This document shows, piece after piece, positions 17,950-26,385 of a stretch of DNA of 64,000 bases. The stretch lies in NCBI RefSeq assembly GCF_003425665.1, contig NZ_QQRQ01000003.1, positions 83,420-147,419 of the forward strand, written 5' to 3'. This DNA comes from Evtepia gabavorous. Lineage in GTDB: Bacteria; Bacillota; Clostridia; Oscillospirales; Oscillospiraceae. A program made the translations under genes and the position numbers. A model generated the notes under the pieces. The model saw only the letters and a list, made by a program, of their open reading frames with translations, was not told the origin of the DNA and searched no databases. How positions within the stretch are numbered: position 1 is the first letter of the stretch; each line of letters begins with the position of its first letter.

Positions 17950-18043
17950 AGGCTTATCCTTTCTGCGGCTCTGTCACTCAATAGGGGTGTTTTTCGGGGA
18001 TTTTCTTCGGCTCTTGACTTGGGAAAAATGGCGATTTTCAAAC

Positions 18044-18085
18044 AGGAGCGCGCCGGACGATGTCTGCCCTGTCCGACGCGCTCCC
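18044..18085 (-). terminator. Hairpin after the element 2 mob gene
   Basis: Arms GGAGCGCG-CCGGAC and GTCCG-CGCGCTCC, with one mismatch, form a stable hairpin 40 bases after the mob stop, followed on the minus strand by a weak T-rich stretch. Confidence 0.55.
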
Positions 18086-18123
18086 ATTCGATAAAATGCG
18101 TTTTTTCCGGCTCTACACAGGAA

Positions 18124-19386
18124 TCAGCGAGCTTCGTCCCTCGTGACCGCTTTTTCTCTGCGCGGATGGAAGAATCGCCACAGATTATTACGCTGAATTA
18201 CATCCTCATAGCTGCGGACTTTCCCGCGTAGCTCCGTATTTTCACGCTCCAATTCTGCCGCACGGAGCTTGCTGTGGACAGACTTATAATCAGAAATTTC
18301 CTGTTTCAAACTGTCAATCTCAGCCTTGAGCTTTGCAATCAGTTTGTTTGCCGCATCCAACGCCTTTTGCAGTTTGGATTCCTTTTTCTCTGCTGTAACG
18401 TACTTCTTTGCCAGAGTGGAAAGTCGGCCAAAGTCCTCACGCTCCACGGCAACTTTGGATGAGAAGGGAATGGACGTTGCCACGATTTTTTCGATAGACC
18501 GCACATCGACCCGCTGGTTCTGGATTTTTTCAATTTTGCTTCCAAGCGTTGCTGCCTGCTTTTCCTGCTGACGGTTCTGCTCTGTGAATTCTGCCAGCCG
18601 CGCCTGTTCCTGCTGCACCTTGAACTGCGTCACCGTCAGGTGTTCCTCGGAGCTGCCGCGTTCGCCTCGCTCCACATCGTCATACCCTGCCTTTCGCATG
18701 GCGGCGAAGAAATCATCTTGCAGAACGGAATAGGATTTTCGGAGCACAGTTTTTCCGTTTGCGTTCAGCAGCGGTTTTCCGTTTTCGTCCAGTGCGGGCT
18801 TGGAATCCCACTTCTTGCTCATGCTGACCTGCTGTATCGTTTCCTTGACCGTCCCCACCAGAGATTTATCCTTGCAGCGTTTCGACCACAGGATTTGCTT
18901 TTCCACGACGGGAATGTAGACCACATGAAGGTGATAGTGGTACACGTCCTGCCCCAGCGCGTCGGACATGGCGCGGTTGCGCTCGTCGGCGTGCATGACC
19001 GCCGAAAGGATGTACTGCTCACCGCCGACGATTTCTATTGCGGATTTGTAAGCATCGGTGTAAAATTGTTTTGCGAAGTCATAGCCGCCGTGATTATGAA
19101 AATAGGCGGTGTTTACGTCAAAGACCAGCTCGCCGTAAAGAAAGGCATCCTCTTTCAATCCACGGGTGGAGATGATCCCGTCCTTTTTCAACTGCTCAGA
19201 CATCTCCGCATATCCGGCGGTCGGTTTCTTGAAATGGACATTGAGGTGCGTTCTCTCCGGGACAATATCCTGATTGACATAGGATTCCTTTTCCCGTTCG
19301 TTGTGCTGCTGCGCGTTGCCGATTTTGGCAGCCGTCAGCCTCATATTTCTTGCGCTGGTACGGTGAATACCGTCGCCTCTTGCCAT
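18124..19386 (-). CDS. Mob/Pre-type relaxase of element 2
   Basis: This 420-aa protein starts MARGDGIHRTSARNMRLTAAKIGNAQ-like and has the metal-binding motif YHYHLHVVYIPV near residue 150, typical of Mob/Pre plasmid recombination enzymes. After about residue 255 it is long coiled coil. It differs from the MobV protein of element 1 (HLHMDETTPHLH), so the two elements use related but distinct relaxases. It is preceded by a hairpin-rich segment, probably its oriT. Mobilization would need a helper conjugative element. Confidence 0.82.
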   Translation of the reverse strand: MARGDGIHRTSARNMRLTAAKIGNAQQHNEREKESYVNQDIVPERTHLNVHFKKPTAGYAEMSEQLKKDGIISTRGLKEDAFLYGELVFDVNTAYFHNHGGYDFAKQFYTDAYKSAIEIVGGEQYILSAVMHADERNRAMSDALGQDVYHYHLHVVYIPVVEKQILWSKRCKDKSLVGTVKETIQQVSMSKKWDSKPALDENGKPLLNANGKTVLRKSYSVLQDDFFAAMRKAGYDDVERGERGSSEEHLTVTQFKVQQEQARLAEFTEQNRQQEKQAATLGSKIEKIQNQRVDVRSIEKIVATSIPFSSKVAVEREDFGRLSTLAKKYVTAEKKESKLQKALDAANKLIAKLKAEIDSLKQEISDYKSVHSKLRAAELERENTELRGKVRSYEDVIQRNNLWRFFHPRREKAVTRDEAR

Positions 19387-19406
19387 AGGCAGTTTACCTC
19401 CTGATT

Positions 19407-19782
19407 TCAGATTGTGCAGGACGGGGGCAGCTTTCGAGGGAGCACTTCTGCGGAAGTGTAATAACCCACTATGATACTTTCAACCTGCGGCTGCAAAGTA
19501 TCGTGGGCTCTCCGAGGGGGAACGGGGTATGCGGCTTCTGCGGAAGCCTCTGCCGTGGCTTGCAAGTAGTACCCACTTTGCAAAATCCACGGCGTGACCG
19601 CCAGCCTTTCAGCAATCAAATTTGCTTCAACGCTGCCGCCCACAGGCAGAGAGAATTTTGAAAATCCTCTCCGCCATCCATCTCAAAATCTGCTAGTTTT
19701 TCGATGGGGACGGGGATGCGAGGGGCTGTGTCAGCTAATGCTTTGCCTTGTCTGCCAGCAACAGGAGCGTGGCACGCTCCTG
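19407..19782. other. Non-coding, hairpin-rich region: probable oriT of element 2
   Basis: The region upstream of mob has a hairpin with arms GATACTTT/AAAGTATC (about 19470-19503), a second short hairpin GCTTC-TGCG-GAAGC, and GCTCTCCGAGGGGG at 19507-19520, nearly identical to the motif at 8021-8035 in element 1. Two short open frames here look accidental. A further hairpin GGAGCGTGGCACGCTCC lies near the right end. Confidence 0.55.
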
Positions 19783-20037
19783 TCACAGTTCCCAAGGAGG
19801 AGTAGTCCATCGGTAGCTCTGCGGCACTCCACGCCGGTCAAGATACTCCTGCCGCGCCTGCTCCCGTTCTTCTTCGGTGGGAGCAGTCTTGTACCGGGAA
19901 TAGATCTGCCGGTTCAGCATGGCGTCGAGCTTTTGCTCCAAGCCCTGCCGGATTTCTTCTTCATAATCGTCTTCGCCCCGCAGATGATACATGGCGAGGT
20001 CGATGAACAGATCATAGGGGATTTATACGCTTTTCAT
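19783..20037 (-). pseudogene. Small element gene interrupted by an early stop
   Basis: Reading from ATG 20037, which has a purine-rich upstream sequence, gives MKSV, then a TAA at 20023-20025, then in the same frame IPYDLFIDLAMYHLRGEDDYEEEIRQ and on to a stop at 19783. The codons after the stop read as a normal start of a small acidic protein common in Clostridia elements, so the TAA looks like a mutation. Translation may restart at ATG 19992 (69 aa). It lies between rep and the oriT. Confidence 0.6.
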
Positions 20038-20137
20038 TTTCCTATCCTTTCCTATCCGCGACGGTCGCAACGATTGCGACGGTTGCTTTGATGGCATCAT
20101 TTCCACCGTCGCGACCGTCGCAGTCGTCGCGCTTTCA

Positions 20138-21310
20138 TCAGTCGATTACTTCGTACTCAACATTGTCGATTATCATATAGGTGAGCTTCACCTGCCGCCC
20201 GGAGTGCTTGGCCCTGTTCTCATACCTCACATGGTACTCGTCCAGCAGCCTGCCGGATTTTACGTTCAGGTATTTGGTGAGAGCGTTTGCCGCCATGCCC
20301 GTATTCACCGCTTCCGCAAGCTCGGTCGGACTGCCTGCCCATTCTCTGCTTTCGGAGGAAACAAGCTGGGAAACCGTATCCAATACAGGGTCGGGCGGCT
20401 CCTGATAAGGCTCGTTCTCCGTCCGTTCAAGGCTCCATATCTGCGTGTCGGCATCTTTTTTCAGATATAGAATCTGATCCTGTTGATCTCGCCCCACGGC
20501 ATCGACCGTGGCCTCCAATGCTGTCCGTTTTTTCTTCTGCATCAGGAGTGCTCCGTCTGCACAACCAAGAAGTCCCGTCGTGCCGGAGATCGTTTCAAAG
20601 CTGTCTCCGGCTGGCTGTTTTCTTGTGTGATGAACGGTAACGATGCAAATGCTGTGCCTGTCCGCAAAACGCTTGAGCTTTCCGATGATCTCATAGTCGC
20701 TGGCGTAGCTGTAAGCCTCGCCGCCAGCTTCTCTGATCTTCTGCATGGTGTCAATGATAACCAGCTTCGTGTCGGGGTGTTCCTTTATGAAATTCTCAAG
20801 CTGCTCGTCAAGACCGTTTCCGATTTTGTTTGCTGCCGTTGCAAAATGCAGGCTGGCAGTATCCGCCACGCCGTACATCATAAACATTCGACTCTGGATT
20901 CTCTGGAAATCATCCTCCAGTGCAAGGTACAGAACCGTACCCTGATGGACTTCATAGCCCCACAGCCTTTGCCCTGTGCTGACATGGTAGGCAAGCTGCG
21001 CTACCAGAAATGATTTTCCGATTTTGGGTGCTCCTGCGAGGATATATGCCCCGGAGTAGAGCAGACCGTCTATGACGGGCGGTCTGCTCTTGTAGGCGGT
21101 CTGATACAGCTCTGTCATGGAAACGGTATGAAGATAATGTGGGTCGTTCATGCGCCGGATTTTCTCGCGCATTTCCTCAATATTTCCCTCTGGGGGATTG
21201 CTTTCGCAGGTTTCATGTAGTATGCTCTGGTTAGTTGAATTGTGAGGCGGCTGCCCTCCATCTGCGCCAACAGATGGGATGAGGGCGGTCGTTTTCTCAT
21301 TATCCGTCAT
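20138..21310 (-). CDS. RepA-like AAA/RecA-fold ATPase of element 2
   Basis: This 390-aa protein has Walker A GAPKIGKS and Walker B LVIIDTM, then VHHTRK, in the same order as the protein at 8195-9385. Both also share an SVGAD motif in the N-terminal linker, so the two are homologues. The ATG at 21310 is preferred over GTG 21319 because GGAGG is 8 bases before it. It overlaps the excisionase gene by 11 bases. C-terminal residues probably form a DNA-binding domain. Likely helicase for element replication. Confidence 0.75.
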   Translation of the reverse strand: MTDNEKTTALIPSVGADGGQPPHNSTNQSILHETCESNPPEGNIEEMREKIRRMNDPHYLHTVSMTELYQTAYKSRPPVIDGLLYSGAYILAGAPKIGKSFLVAQLAYHVSTGQRLWGYEVHQGTVLYLALEDDFQRIQSRMFMMYGVADTASLHFATAANKIGNGLDEQLENFIKEHPDTKLVIIDTMQKIREAGGEAYSYASDYEIIGKLKRFADRHSICIVTVHHTRKQPAGDSFETISGTTGLLGCADGALLMQKKKRTALEATVDAVGRDQQDQILYLKKDADTQIWSLERTENEPYQEPPDPVLDTVSQLVSSESREWAGSPTELAEAVNTGMAANALTKYLNVKSGRLLDEYHVRYENRAKHSGRQVKLTYMIIDNVEYEVID

Positions 21311-21503
21311 TACGCTCACCTCCGGGAATCTGGAAGCCGTAGAACTTCTGCTTGAAATACTGGGCAGGGCATTTTCCGGCTACGGTCAGATAGCCCTGGG
21401 ATTTCAGCTCCCTGTTCATTTCCCGGACGATCTGATACGCCTTGCTGCGGCTGATTCCCATGATCTCTGCCACCTCTGACGCTGTGATAAACTGTGCTCT
21501 CAT
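21300..21503 (-). CDS. Excisionase-like HTH protein of element 2
   Basis: This 67-aa protein reads FITASEVAEIMGISRSKAYQIVREMNRELKSQG, a MerR/Xis-type DNA-binding fold, closely similar in layout to the protein at 10789-10980. In element 2 it is cotranscribed with rep rather than with int, which lies on the other strand. It is driven by the minus-strand promoter at 21604-21632. Probably involved in excision, possibly also regulatory. Confidence 0.72.
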   Translation of the reverse strand: MRAQFITASEVAEIMGISRSKAYQIVREMNRELKSQGYLTVAGKCPAQYFKQKFYGFQIPGGERNDG

Positions 21504-21591
21504 AGTACCTCCTGTTTCAATGTGATCTGCCTCGGCCTGCGTATCTTTTGTTCATCCCCCTTTCTCCAGCCTCTCCGAAATACGCACCCTG

Positions 21592-21686
21592 AGTACATAT
21601 TTTATTATACGCACACAAGGTGCATTTATCAAGCCTTTAGAAAATAAAAATATGTACTTGCAATTCGCTTTATTCTGTGATATGAT
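21592..21686. promoter_or_regulatory. Divergent promoter region of element 2 with inverted-repeat operator
   Basis: Minus strand: TTGATA (21627-21632), 17 bases, TATAAT (21604-21609). Plus strand: TTGCAA (21658-21663), 17 bases, TATGAT (21681-21686). Perfect 12-base inverted arms AGTACATATTTT (21592-21603) and AAAATATGTACT (21647-21658) abut the minus -10 and the plus -35, which suits binding by the XRE protein at 21707. Confidence 0.7.
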
Positions 21687-21706
21687 ATGGACGAGGTGAA
21701 TCAGAT

Positions 21707-22312
21707 ATGGACAATTTCGATTATCCCGCCATTGGGCAGAGAATCAAGCAGCTCCGAAAACGCAAGGGGCTGAACCAGACCGAACTGGCACAAATGCTGA
21801 AAAAATCTCTCCGCACCGTACAGAAGTACGAAACTGGAGAGATCGAAGTGTCGATTGCCGTTGTCAATCAGATTGCCGACCTGTTGGATTCAACGCCGAC
21901 CTATATCCTCGGCTACGAATCCAGTACAACGCAGATCAGAACGCTTTCCGACGTGATGGACTTTCTCTTTAAGCTGGAAACGGTAGAAGGCATCGACTTC
22001 AAGATCGACGTGCAGAAGCCACCCCGCCGCAAGCAGTGGGAATGTTCCATTTCCTTTGACGGAAAGAGCATGGCAGAGTTCAACGCCGATATGTGCCTGT
22101 TCCTTGAGCAGTGGGAGGACGAACGCAGCGAGCTTCGCGCCTATAACTCCACGCAGGCAGCATATAAGCGCTGGAAGGAGCAGACGCTTGCATACTATGC
22201 CGCGAACGCAGTCAAATGCACAGAGCCGGAAGAACTTGACCGTGATGAACTAATTGCAAGACGGACAGAGCTTTTGGAAAAGGAATACGGTAAAAACGAG
22301 AGTAATGAGTAA
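21707..22312 (+). CDS. XRE-family repressor of element 2
   Basis: This 201-aa protein has an N-terminal Cro/CI HTH (IGQRIKQLRKRKGLNQTELAQMLKKSLRTVQKYETGEI, residues 8-65) and a C-terminal helical region. ATG 21707 has GAGGTG 8 bases upstream. It is followed by int 42 bases later on the same strand, so the repressor and integrase may be co-expressed. It is not closely alike to the element 1 repressor outside the HTH, and the operators differ too. Confidence 0.85.
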   Translation: MDNFDYPAIGQRIKQLRKRKGLNQTELAQMLKKSLRTVQKYETGEIEVSIAVVNQIADLLDSTPTYILGYESSTTQIRTLSDVMDFLFKLETVEGIDFKIDVQKPPRRKQWECSISFDGKSMAEFNADMCLFLEQWEDERSELRAYNSTQAAYKRWKEQTLAYYAANAVKCTEPEELDRDELIARRTELLEKEYGKNESNE

Positions 22313-22354
22313 ATAACCCCATCAAAGCCTGATTCTTGAGGGAAGGAGGTAAAA

Positions 22355-23428
22355 ATGTCAGTAACAAAAGACGGCGACACCGGTCGCTGGATGTCCCAGA
22401 TCCGCGTGACGGACTGGACGGGCAAGACCATCCACAAGAAGAAGCGTGGCTTTGCCACCAAGAAGGAAGCCCTTCAATGGGAACGGGACTTTATCAGCCA
22501 ATCCACGGGCAGCCTCGGCATGACCTTCGGTGACTTCATCGCCCTGTATGTCAAGGATATGGAGCACCGCCTCAAGCCCTCCACCGTTGCCAGCAAGAAA
22601 TGGCTGATTGACCTGAAGGTAACGCCTTTCTTTAAGAAAATCCCGCTGAACGAGATCAAGCCCACTCATGTGCGCCAATGGCAGAACTCCCTGACCAGCT
22701 ATCGGGATGAAAATGGCAAGCCTTACGCCCAGACCTATCTCAAGTGCATCAACAACCAGCTCACGGCGATTTTCAACTACGCAGTCAAATACTATGGCTT
22801 GAAAGAAACCCCCTGCCACAAGGCGGGGAGCATGGGCAAGAAGAAAGCCGACGAGATGCTGTTCTGGACAAAGGACGAGTTCCAGACCTTTATCGAGAGC
22901 ATGAAAGACCGGCCTGCCAGCTACACGGTATTTATGACCATGTACTACACGGGGATCCGGGAGGGAGAACTGCTGGCGCTCACACCGTCGGACATCGACT
23001 TCGAGAAGAAGACCCTGACGGTGAACAAGAGCTATCAGCGCCTCGGCAGAGAGGATATTATCACCACTCCGAAAACGCCGAAAAGCATCCGCACTATCCC
23101 CATTCCCGACGGTCTTTGCACCTGTTTGCAGGAGTATATGTCCCATTGCTACGGACTGCAAAAGGACGACCGGCTCTTTCCCTATACCAAGAGCTTTCTG
23201 TATCACGAAATGGAGTATGGCTGCAAAGCATCAGGTGTGAAGCGGATTCGGGTGCATGATATTCGCCACAGCCACGCCAGCCTGCTGGTGGAGATGGGCT
23301 TCTCACCGCTGCTGATCGCGGAGCGGCTCGGACATGAAAAGGTGCAGACAACGATGGACACGTACAGCCACCTGTACCCCAACAAGCAGGTGGAGGTAGC
23401 CAGACAGCTTGACGGCATCATGCCGTGA
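22355..23428 (+). CDS. Tyrosine recombinase/integrase of element 2
   Basis: This 357-aa Tn916-Int-like integrase has R202 (TGIREGE), H301 and R304 (HDIRHSH), H327 (LGHEK) and Y337 (MDTYSHLY) as catalytic residues, and the arm-binding and core-binding domains in its first 150 residues. It is the same length as the element 1 integrase and similar throughout. It ends about 120 bases from the guaA 3' end, the expected place for an integrase beside its attachment site. GGAAGGAGG precedes the ATG. Confidence 0.93.
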   Translation: MSVTKDGDTGRWMSQIRVTDWTGKTIHKKKRGFATKKEALQWERDFISQSTGSLGMTFGDFIALYVKDMEHRLKPSTVASKKWLIDLKVTPFFKKIPLNEIKPTHVRQWQNSLTSYRDENGKPYAQTYLKCINNQLTAIFNYAVKYYGLKETPCHKAGSMGKKKADEMLFWTKDEFQTFIESMKDRPASYTVFMTMYYTGIREGELLALTPSDIDFEKKTLTVNKSYQRLGREDIITTPKTPKSIRTIPIPDGLCTCLQEYMSHCYGLQKDDRLFPYTKSFLYHEMEYGCKASGVKRIRVHDIRHSHASLLVEMGFSPLLIAERLGHEKVQTTMDTYSHLYPNKQVEVARQLDGIMP

Positions 23429-23434
23429 GCCTCT

Positions 23435-23473
23435 GGCTACAAAAATCGCTGCAAATGTAGCCAATTTGTAGCC
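23435..23473. repeat. GTAGCC repeats, probable right arm sites of element 2
   Basis: AAATGTAGCC (23453-23462) and ATTTGTAGCC (23464-23473) are spaced 11 bp, and an inverted copy GGCTACAAAA lies at 23435-23444. They mirror the two copies at 12062-12082. Confidence 0.6.
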
Positions 23474-23486
23474 ACTAAAAAAGAAA

Positions 23487-23526
23487 AATCCTGAAAAACG
23501 CTGTATTACCAACGCTTTTCAGGATT
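23487..23526 (-). terminator. Terminator of guaA, located inside the element end
   Basis: Arms ATCCTGAAAA and TTTTCAGGAT (with CG next to the loop) form a hairpin followed on the minus strand by ATTTTTCTTTTTT, 20 bases after the guaA stop. It lies on the element side of the junction at 23546, so guaA appears to use a terminator brought by the element. Confidence 0.8.
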
Positions 23527-23543
23527 CCAAAAACACTAAATAT

Positions 23544-25085
23544 TTATTCCCACTCGATGGTTGCCGGGGGCTTGGATGTAATATCGTATACAATCCGATT
23601 GACCCCAGGAACTTCATTTACAATGCGCGTGCTGATGCAGTCCAAAATATCGTAGGGGATACGGGCCCAGTCAGCGGTCATAAAATCATCGGTCGTGACG
23701 GCGCGAAGGGCCAAGGTATGGTCATAAGTACGGCCATCGCCCATGACGCCCACAGAGCGGGTATTGGTGAGAACGGCGAAAAACTGACTAAGATTTTGGG
23801 CTTCCCGGGATTTAGAAAGCTCGTCTCGGAAGATGAAATCGGCCAGGCGAAGGATATCTGCTTTTTCCTTGGTGACATCTCCGATGATGCGGATGGCAAG
23901 ACCTGGCCCGGGGAAGGGCTGACGACTGACTAAATATTCTGGGAGTCCCAGTTCTCTCCCCAGCTGACGGACTTCATCCTTAAAAAGCATACGCAACGGT
24001 TCGAGAATCTCTTTAAAATCTACATAGTCCGGCAGGCCACCGACATTGTGATGGCTCTTGATGGTGGCGGCTTCTCCCGTCCCGGATTCAATTACGTCGG
24101 GATAGATGGTGCCCTGTGCCAAAAAGTCTACGGCACCGATTTTTTTTGCCTCCTCTTCAAAGACCCGAATAAACTCTTCGCCAACGATTTTGCGTTTCTG
24201 TTCTGGTTCCTCTACACCTGTCAGTTTGCCCAGGAAACGGGTTTCTGCATTGACCCGGCGGAAGTGCAGGTTCCACTTGGAAAAGGCGGCCTCTACTTCG
24301 TCTCCTTCGTGCAGACGCAAAAGGCCGTGGTCTACAAAGACGCAGGTCAGCTGATTTCCCACTGCTTCTGCAAGCAGTGCGGCGGCAACAGAAGAGTCCA
24401 CACCGCCGGAAAGAGCAAGCAGGACCTTGCCGCTGCCCACCTTTTTTCGGATGGCGGCAATGGCAGATTGGCAGAAATCGTGCATCGTCCAGTCGCCGTT
24501 GGCGTGACAGACAGAATAGAGAAAATTGCGGATCATTTCCATACCATATTCTGTGTGGTTGACCTCTGGATGATATTGTACGCCGTAGAAGCCTCTCTGC
24601 ATGTCAGCGATGGCGGCGTTGGGACACATTTTCGTATGGGCGGTCAAAGAAAAGCCGGAAGGAACCTGGGCCATATAATCCCCGTGGCTCATCCAGGAGA
24701 TGCCCTCTGACGGGATTCCTTGGAAGAGGGGACAGGTAGTGTCGTAATAAGTGACTGTCTTTCCGTATTCCCGGGCTGTGTCTTCCTGGGCGGGGGAAAC
24801 CTCACCGCCCAAGCTGTGGGCCATCAGCTGACATCCATAACAAATACCCAAGATGGGAACGCCCCAGGTGAAGATCTCAGGATCCACATGGGGGGCGGTG
24901 TCCAGATAAACGCTGTTAGGCCCGCCAGTGAAGATAATGCCGATTGGTGCCATGGCTCTCAGCTCTTCCAAGGGGGTTGTATAAGGTTTTACCTCGCAGT
25001 AGACGCCGCATTCCCGAACCCGGCGTGCAATGAGCTGGTTGTATTGCCCGCCAAAGTCCAAGACGAGGACAAGCTCGTGTTTCAC
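23544..25085 (-). CDS. guaA: GMP synthase (glutamine-hydrolysing)
   Basis: GuaA converts XMP to GMP. The N-terminal class I amidotransferase domain has GICYGCQ (nucleophile Cys) and a conserved His-x-Glu (YHPEV); the ATP-pyrophosphatase domain has [13 protein letters not shown], and the end is the dimerisation domain with [11 protein letters not shown] and the final TIEWE. The length (513 aa) is normal. The start is probably GTG 25085 (AAAGG 9 bases upstream) rather than ATG 25094. The 3' end is the insertion site of the neighbouring elements; the coding sequence is kept intact. Confidence 0.95.
   Translation of the reverse strand: MKHELVLVLDFGGQYNQLIARRVRECGVYCEVKPYTTPLEELRAMAPIGIIFTGGPNSVYLDTAPHVDPEIFTWGVPILGICYGCQLMAHSLGGEVSPAQEDTAREYGKTVTYYDTTCPLFQGIPSEGISWMSHGDYMAQVPSGFSLTAHTKMCPNAAIADMQRGFYGVQYHPEVNHTEYGMEMIRNFLYSVCHANGDWTMHDFCQSAIAAIRKKVGSGKVLLALSGGVDSSVAAALLAEAVGNQLTCVFVDHGLLRLHEGDEVEAAFSKWNLHFRRVNAETRFLGKLTGVEEPEQKRKIVGEEFIRVFEEEAKKIGAVDFLAQGTIYPDVIESGTGEAATIKSHHNVGGLPDYVDFKEILEPLRMLFKDEVRQLGRELGLPEYLVSRQPFPGPGLAIRIIGDVTKEKADILRLADFIFRDELSKSREAQNLSQFFAVLTNTRSVGVMGDGRTYDHTLALRAVTTDDFMTADWARIPYDILDCISTRIVNEVPGVNRIVYDITSKPPATIEWE
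23546..23555. other. Attachment-site candidate at the 3' end of guaA
   Basis: ATTCCCACTC covers the last codons and part of the stop of guaA (minus strand Glu-Trp-Glu-stop). The same 10-mer at 11953-11962 bounds the element on the other side, giving an 11.6-kb element. The 3' end of guaA is a known insertion hotspot of genomic islands. Confidence 0.7.
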
Positions 25086-25250
25086 AGGGACCATCCTTTC
25101 TCTTGCGTAAAATGATGATGTTTTATTGTACTGCGCGTCAGTAGGAATTACAAGTCCGGTTTGCCTGATCTCTGTATCTTTTGGTTACATATTTTGTAAA
25201 TGATAGGGCATGCTATGGCAAAGAATGGGACGATCAAAGGGGGAGAAGGC

Positions 25251-25931
25251 ATGATTACTGCTGTGGTCCGGACAATTATTTTATATCTGCTGATTATCCT
25301 TGGAATCCGCCTCATGGGGAAACGGCAGATCGGGGAGTTGGAGCCCTCCGAACTGGTGCTTTCCCTGATTATTGCGGACCTGGCGGCGGTTCCTATGCAG
25401 GACTTTGGAATTCCCTTGATTATGGGGATTATTCCGATTTTAACTTTGTTGTGCTTGTCCGCGATCCTGTCTGTGCTGACGGTGAAGAGCATCCGGTTTC
25501 GGGCACTCTTATGCAGCAGACCCAGCATCGTGATCCAGGACGGGAAGATTTTAACCCGGGAAATGGTGAAGAACCGCTTCACTGTGGATGAATTGATGGA
25601 AGAGCTTCGCATGGCAGGGGTTACGGACCTCTCCACGGTGAAGTATGCCGTGCTGGAGACCACGGGCCGCATTTCTGTGTTGCCTTACGCTGAGCATCAG
25701 CCGGTCACGGTCAGAGACATGGGGCTGAAGGTGAAGGAAGCCGGACTGCCGGTGATTGTGGTCAGCGATGGCCGGGTACTCTCCCACAACTTAAAAACCA
25801 GGAATCTGTCTATGCGGTGGGTGAAGGAGCAGATGGGAAGCCGGGGCGTTCAGGACATCCGCCAGGTGTTTCTGATGACCGTGGACGAAGCCGACAATGT
25901 ATATTTTGTCAAGAAGGAGGAGAAAACTTGA
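25251..25931 (+). CDS. DUF421/YetF-family membrane protein
   Basis: This 226-aa protein has three N-terminal transmembrane segments (about 3-20, 28-50, 58-75) with the signature RLMGKRQIGELEPSELVLSL-like sequence, followed by a soluble domain with RALLCSRPS and NRFTVDELMEELR. This is the YetF/YrbG layout, associated with sporulation or stress, with an unclear role. ATG 25251 has GGGGGAG upstream. It overlaps the next gene by 4 bases, a usual pairing with DUF4363. Confidence 0.9.
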   Translation: MITAVVRTIILYLLIILGIRLMGKRQIGELEPSELVLSLIIADLAAVPMQDFGIPLIMGIIPILTLLCLSAILSVLTVKSIRFRALLCSRPSIVIQDGKILTREMVKNRFTVDELMEELRMAGVTDLSTVKYAVLETTGRISVLPYAEHQPVTVRDMGLKVKEAGLPVIVVSDGRVLSHNLKTRNLSMRWVKEQMGSRGVQDIRQVFLMTVDEADNVYFVKKEEKT

Positions 25932-26308
25932 GGCAGCTTTGGATTTCTGTGGCGATCTTAGCTGGTATGGTGCTCCTTCTGTCCTGGAACATGGTCCATG
26001 TGCATCAGCTGACGGAACCCATGCGGGAAGACCTGTCCCAAGCGGTTGCAGCGGCGCGGGAGGAGGACTGGCAGAAGGCAGAGGCACTGACCCAAAAGGC
26101 ACAGGAGCATTGGCAGAGTAATGTGTCATATCTTCGGTTTGTACAGTTTCATGAGGAGATTGATGAGGTTACTGTACTGCTGAAGGAGGCAAAAGGATTC
26201 TTATGGGATCGGGAAGTGGGCGAGTACACGGCAATGAGTGTCCGGATCTGTGGCAAGCTGGAGGCAATGTGTGGGCTGGAAACAATATCCGCCGGAAATC
26301 TTTTCTAA
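25928..26308 (+). CDS. DUF4363-family protein
   Basis: This 126-aa protein starts with TTG at 25928, which overlaps the DUF421 stop (TTGA) and has GGAGGAG 5 bases upstream. The N-terminus LRQLWISVAILAGMVLLLSW is a signal anchor, and the rest is a helical domain with WQKAEALTQKAQEHW and HEEIDEVTVLLKEAK. Such proteins are usually encoded after DUF421. They may act at the membrane together; function unknown. An upstream in-frame extension is not needed. Confidence 0.8.
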   Translation: MRQLWISVAILAGMVLLLSWNMVHVHQLTEPMREDLSQAVAAAREEDWQKAEALTQKAQEHWQSNVSYLRFVQFHEEIDEVTVLLKEAKGFLWDREVGEYTAMSVRICGKLEAMCGLETISAGNLF

Positions 26309-26312
26309 TGTG

Positions 26313-26356
26313 AATGAAAATAATTCATTGACAAGGAGCGGAATGCGGTGTATCCT
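26313..26356 (+). promoter_or_regulatory. tetR promoter with a TetR-type operator
   Basis: A canonical promoter TTGACA (26328-26333), 17-base spacer, TATCCT (26351-26356) starts on the 3' end of the palindrome AATGAA-N5-TTCATT at 26313-26329. The same palindrome with identical spacing is at 27004-27020. Binding here would block its own -35. Confidence 0.8.
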
Positions 26357-26385
26357 TAGCAGGAGCTCAAAAAGGAGGGATTCCC

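Noticed and set aside
19407..19810. Two short minus-strand frames (about 60-80 codons) before the mob gene
   Set aside because: They lie in a hairpin-rich, probably oriT, region, lack ribosome-binding sites and have unusual composition.
25095..25250. Possible purine riboswitch before guaA
   Set aside because: The short leader lacks the three-stem purine aptamer pattern; only an AT-rich promoter region is seen.
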